From the NCBI GenBank assembly GCA_019614645.1, contig JABWDB010000037.1, positions 2,634,001 to 2,698,000 of the forward strand: DNA of 64,000 bases. Direction: 5' to 3'. Below are positions 63,867 through 64,000 of this stretch, in pieces (position 1 is the first letter of the stretch; the number at the start of each line of letters is the position of its first letter). The position numbers and the translations under genes were made by a program. This DNA is from Stratiolaelaps scimitus (Eukaryota; Arthropoda; Arachnida; Mesostigmata; Laelapidae). Under the pieces are notes generated by a model. That model was not told where the DNA came from and did no database searches. It saw only the letters and a program-made list of their open reading frames with translations.

Positions 63867-64000
63867 GTATATCCATTCGATTAGAACGGCAGAAGGTCAC
63901 ACTAGTGATCAAATTAGTCAAATCATTATCGCACAAATTCGACTATACAAATTAGTTAATACAGAACGCTCAATGGCGCTTAGCGATAGGAGTTATGACG

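Larger units (their letters stand above)
60914..64000. other. region upstream of the last recognisable exon
   Basis: Presumably intron or 5' region of the Rab11-FIP gene. It contains a long (TA)n run at 60979-61048, SINE A at 61061-61158, a GC-rich patch at 61.7-62.8 kb, a diverged SINE A, repeat E and a SINE B copy. No first EF-hand coding sequence was found on the minus strand. Confidence 0.6.

Noticed and set aside
1..64000. CRISPR arrays, operons, riboswitches, phage or bacterial insertion sequences
   Set aside because: None was seen; the direct repeats found are minisatellites and SINEs in a eukaryotic context.

Overview
The window is eukaryotic genomic DNA, not bacterial. It holds a multi-exon gene with GT-AG introns, tRNA-derived SINEs with target-site duplications, LINE and Tc1 remnants, and dozens of (TA)n microsatellites. 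Dispersed introns of 0.3-18 kb, the simple-repeat load and the nuf-like gene suggest an arthropod. A mite or tick is my guess, which the sequence does not prove.

The one host gene I am sure of lies on the minus strand from about 60913 down to 19332. It encodes a class II Rab11-family interacting protein (Rab11-FIP3/FIP4 type, called nuclear fallout in Drosophila). I could chain eleven exons: the second EF-hand plus a 12-glutamine run; a 53-nt linker exon; a Ser/acidic exon; two Ser-rich exons; five coiled-coil exons; and a last exon with the C-terminal Rab11-binding domain and stop. All splice phases agree. The exons total 1446 nt, i.e. 481 codons plus a stop. The first EF-hand and the principal start are not seen and probably lie beyond base 64000. 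A GC-rich patch near 62 kb could be an alternative first exon. An unresolved cluster of plausible coding stretches lies at 31.7-32.2 kb inside an intron.

Bases 1-16000 lie downstream of the gene and are mostly mobile-element debris. They hold a plus-strand RT scrap, a nearly complete but frameshifted LINE of the APE-endonuclease type (minus strand, about 0.5-5.4 kb), a second internally deleted copy (5.6-7.05 kb), a dead Tc1-type transposon (7.4-8.7 kb), an uncertain coding-like block (9.5-10.25 kb), a 41-bp triplication, and an 81-bp minisatellite (13.54-14.1 kb). Bases 16-19.3 kb hold only microsatellites and presumably the gene's 3' UTR.

Two tRNA-derived SINE families are spread through the introns. 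Family A has a Leu/Ser-like pseudo-tRNA with a long variable arm, and a tail resembling the 3' end of the local LINE. Family B has a 'GGTCTAGTGG' head and a tail ending in 'GGGTCAGCTCGAAAAA'. Several B copies retain exact target duplications (11, 13, 15 and 15 bp). One B copy sits inside an A copy, and one carries a 5' inversion like that made by twin priming. No CRISPR, operon, rRNA or genuine tRNA gene was seen.
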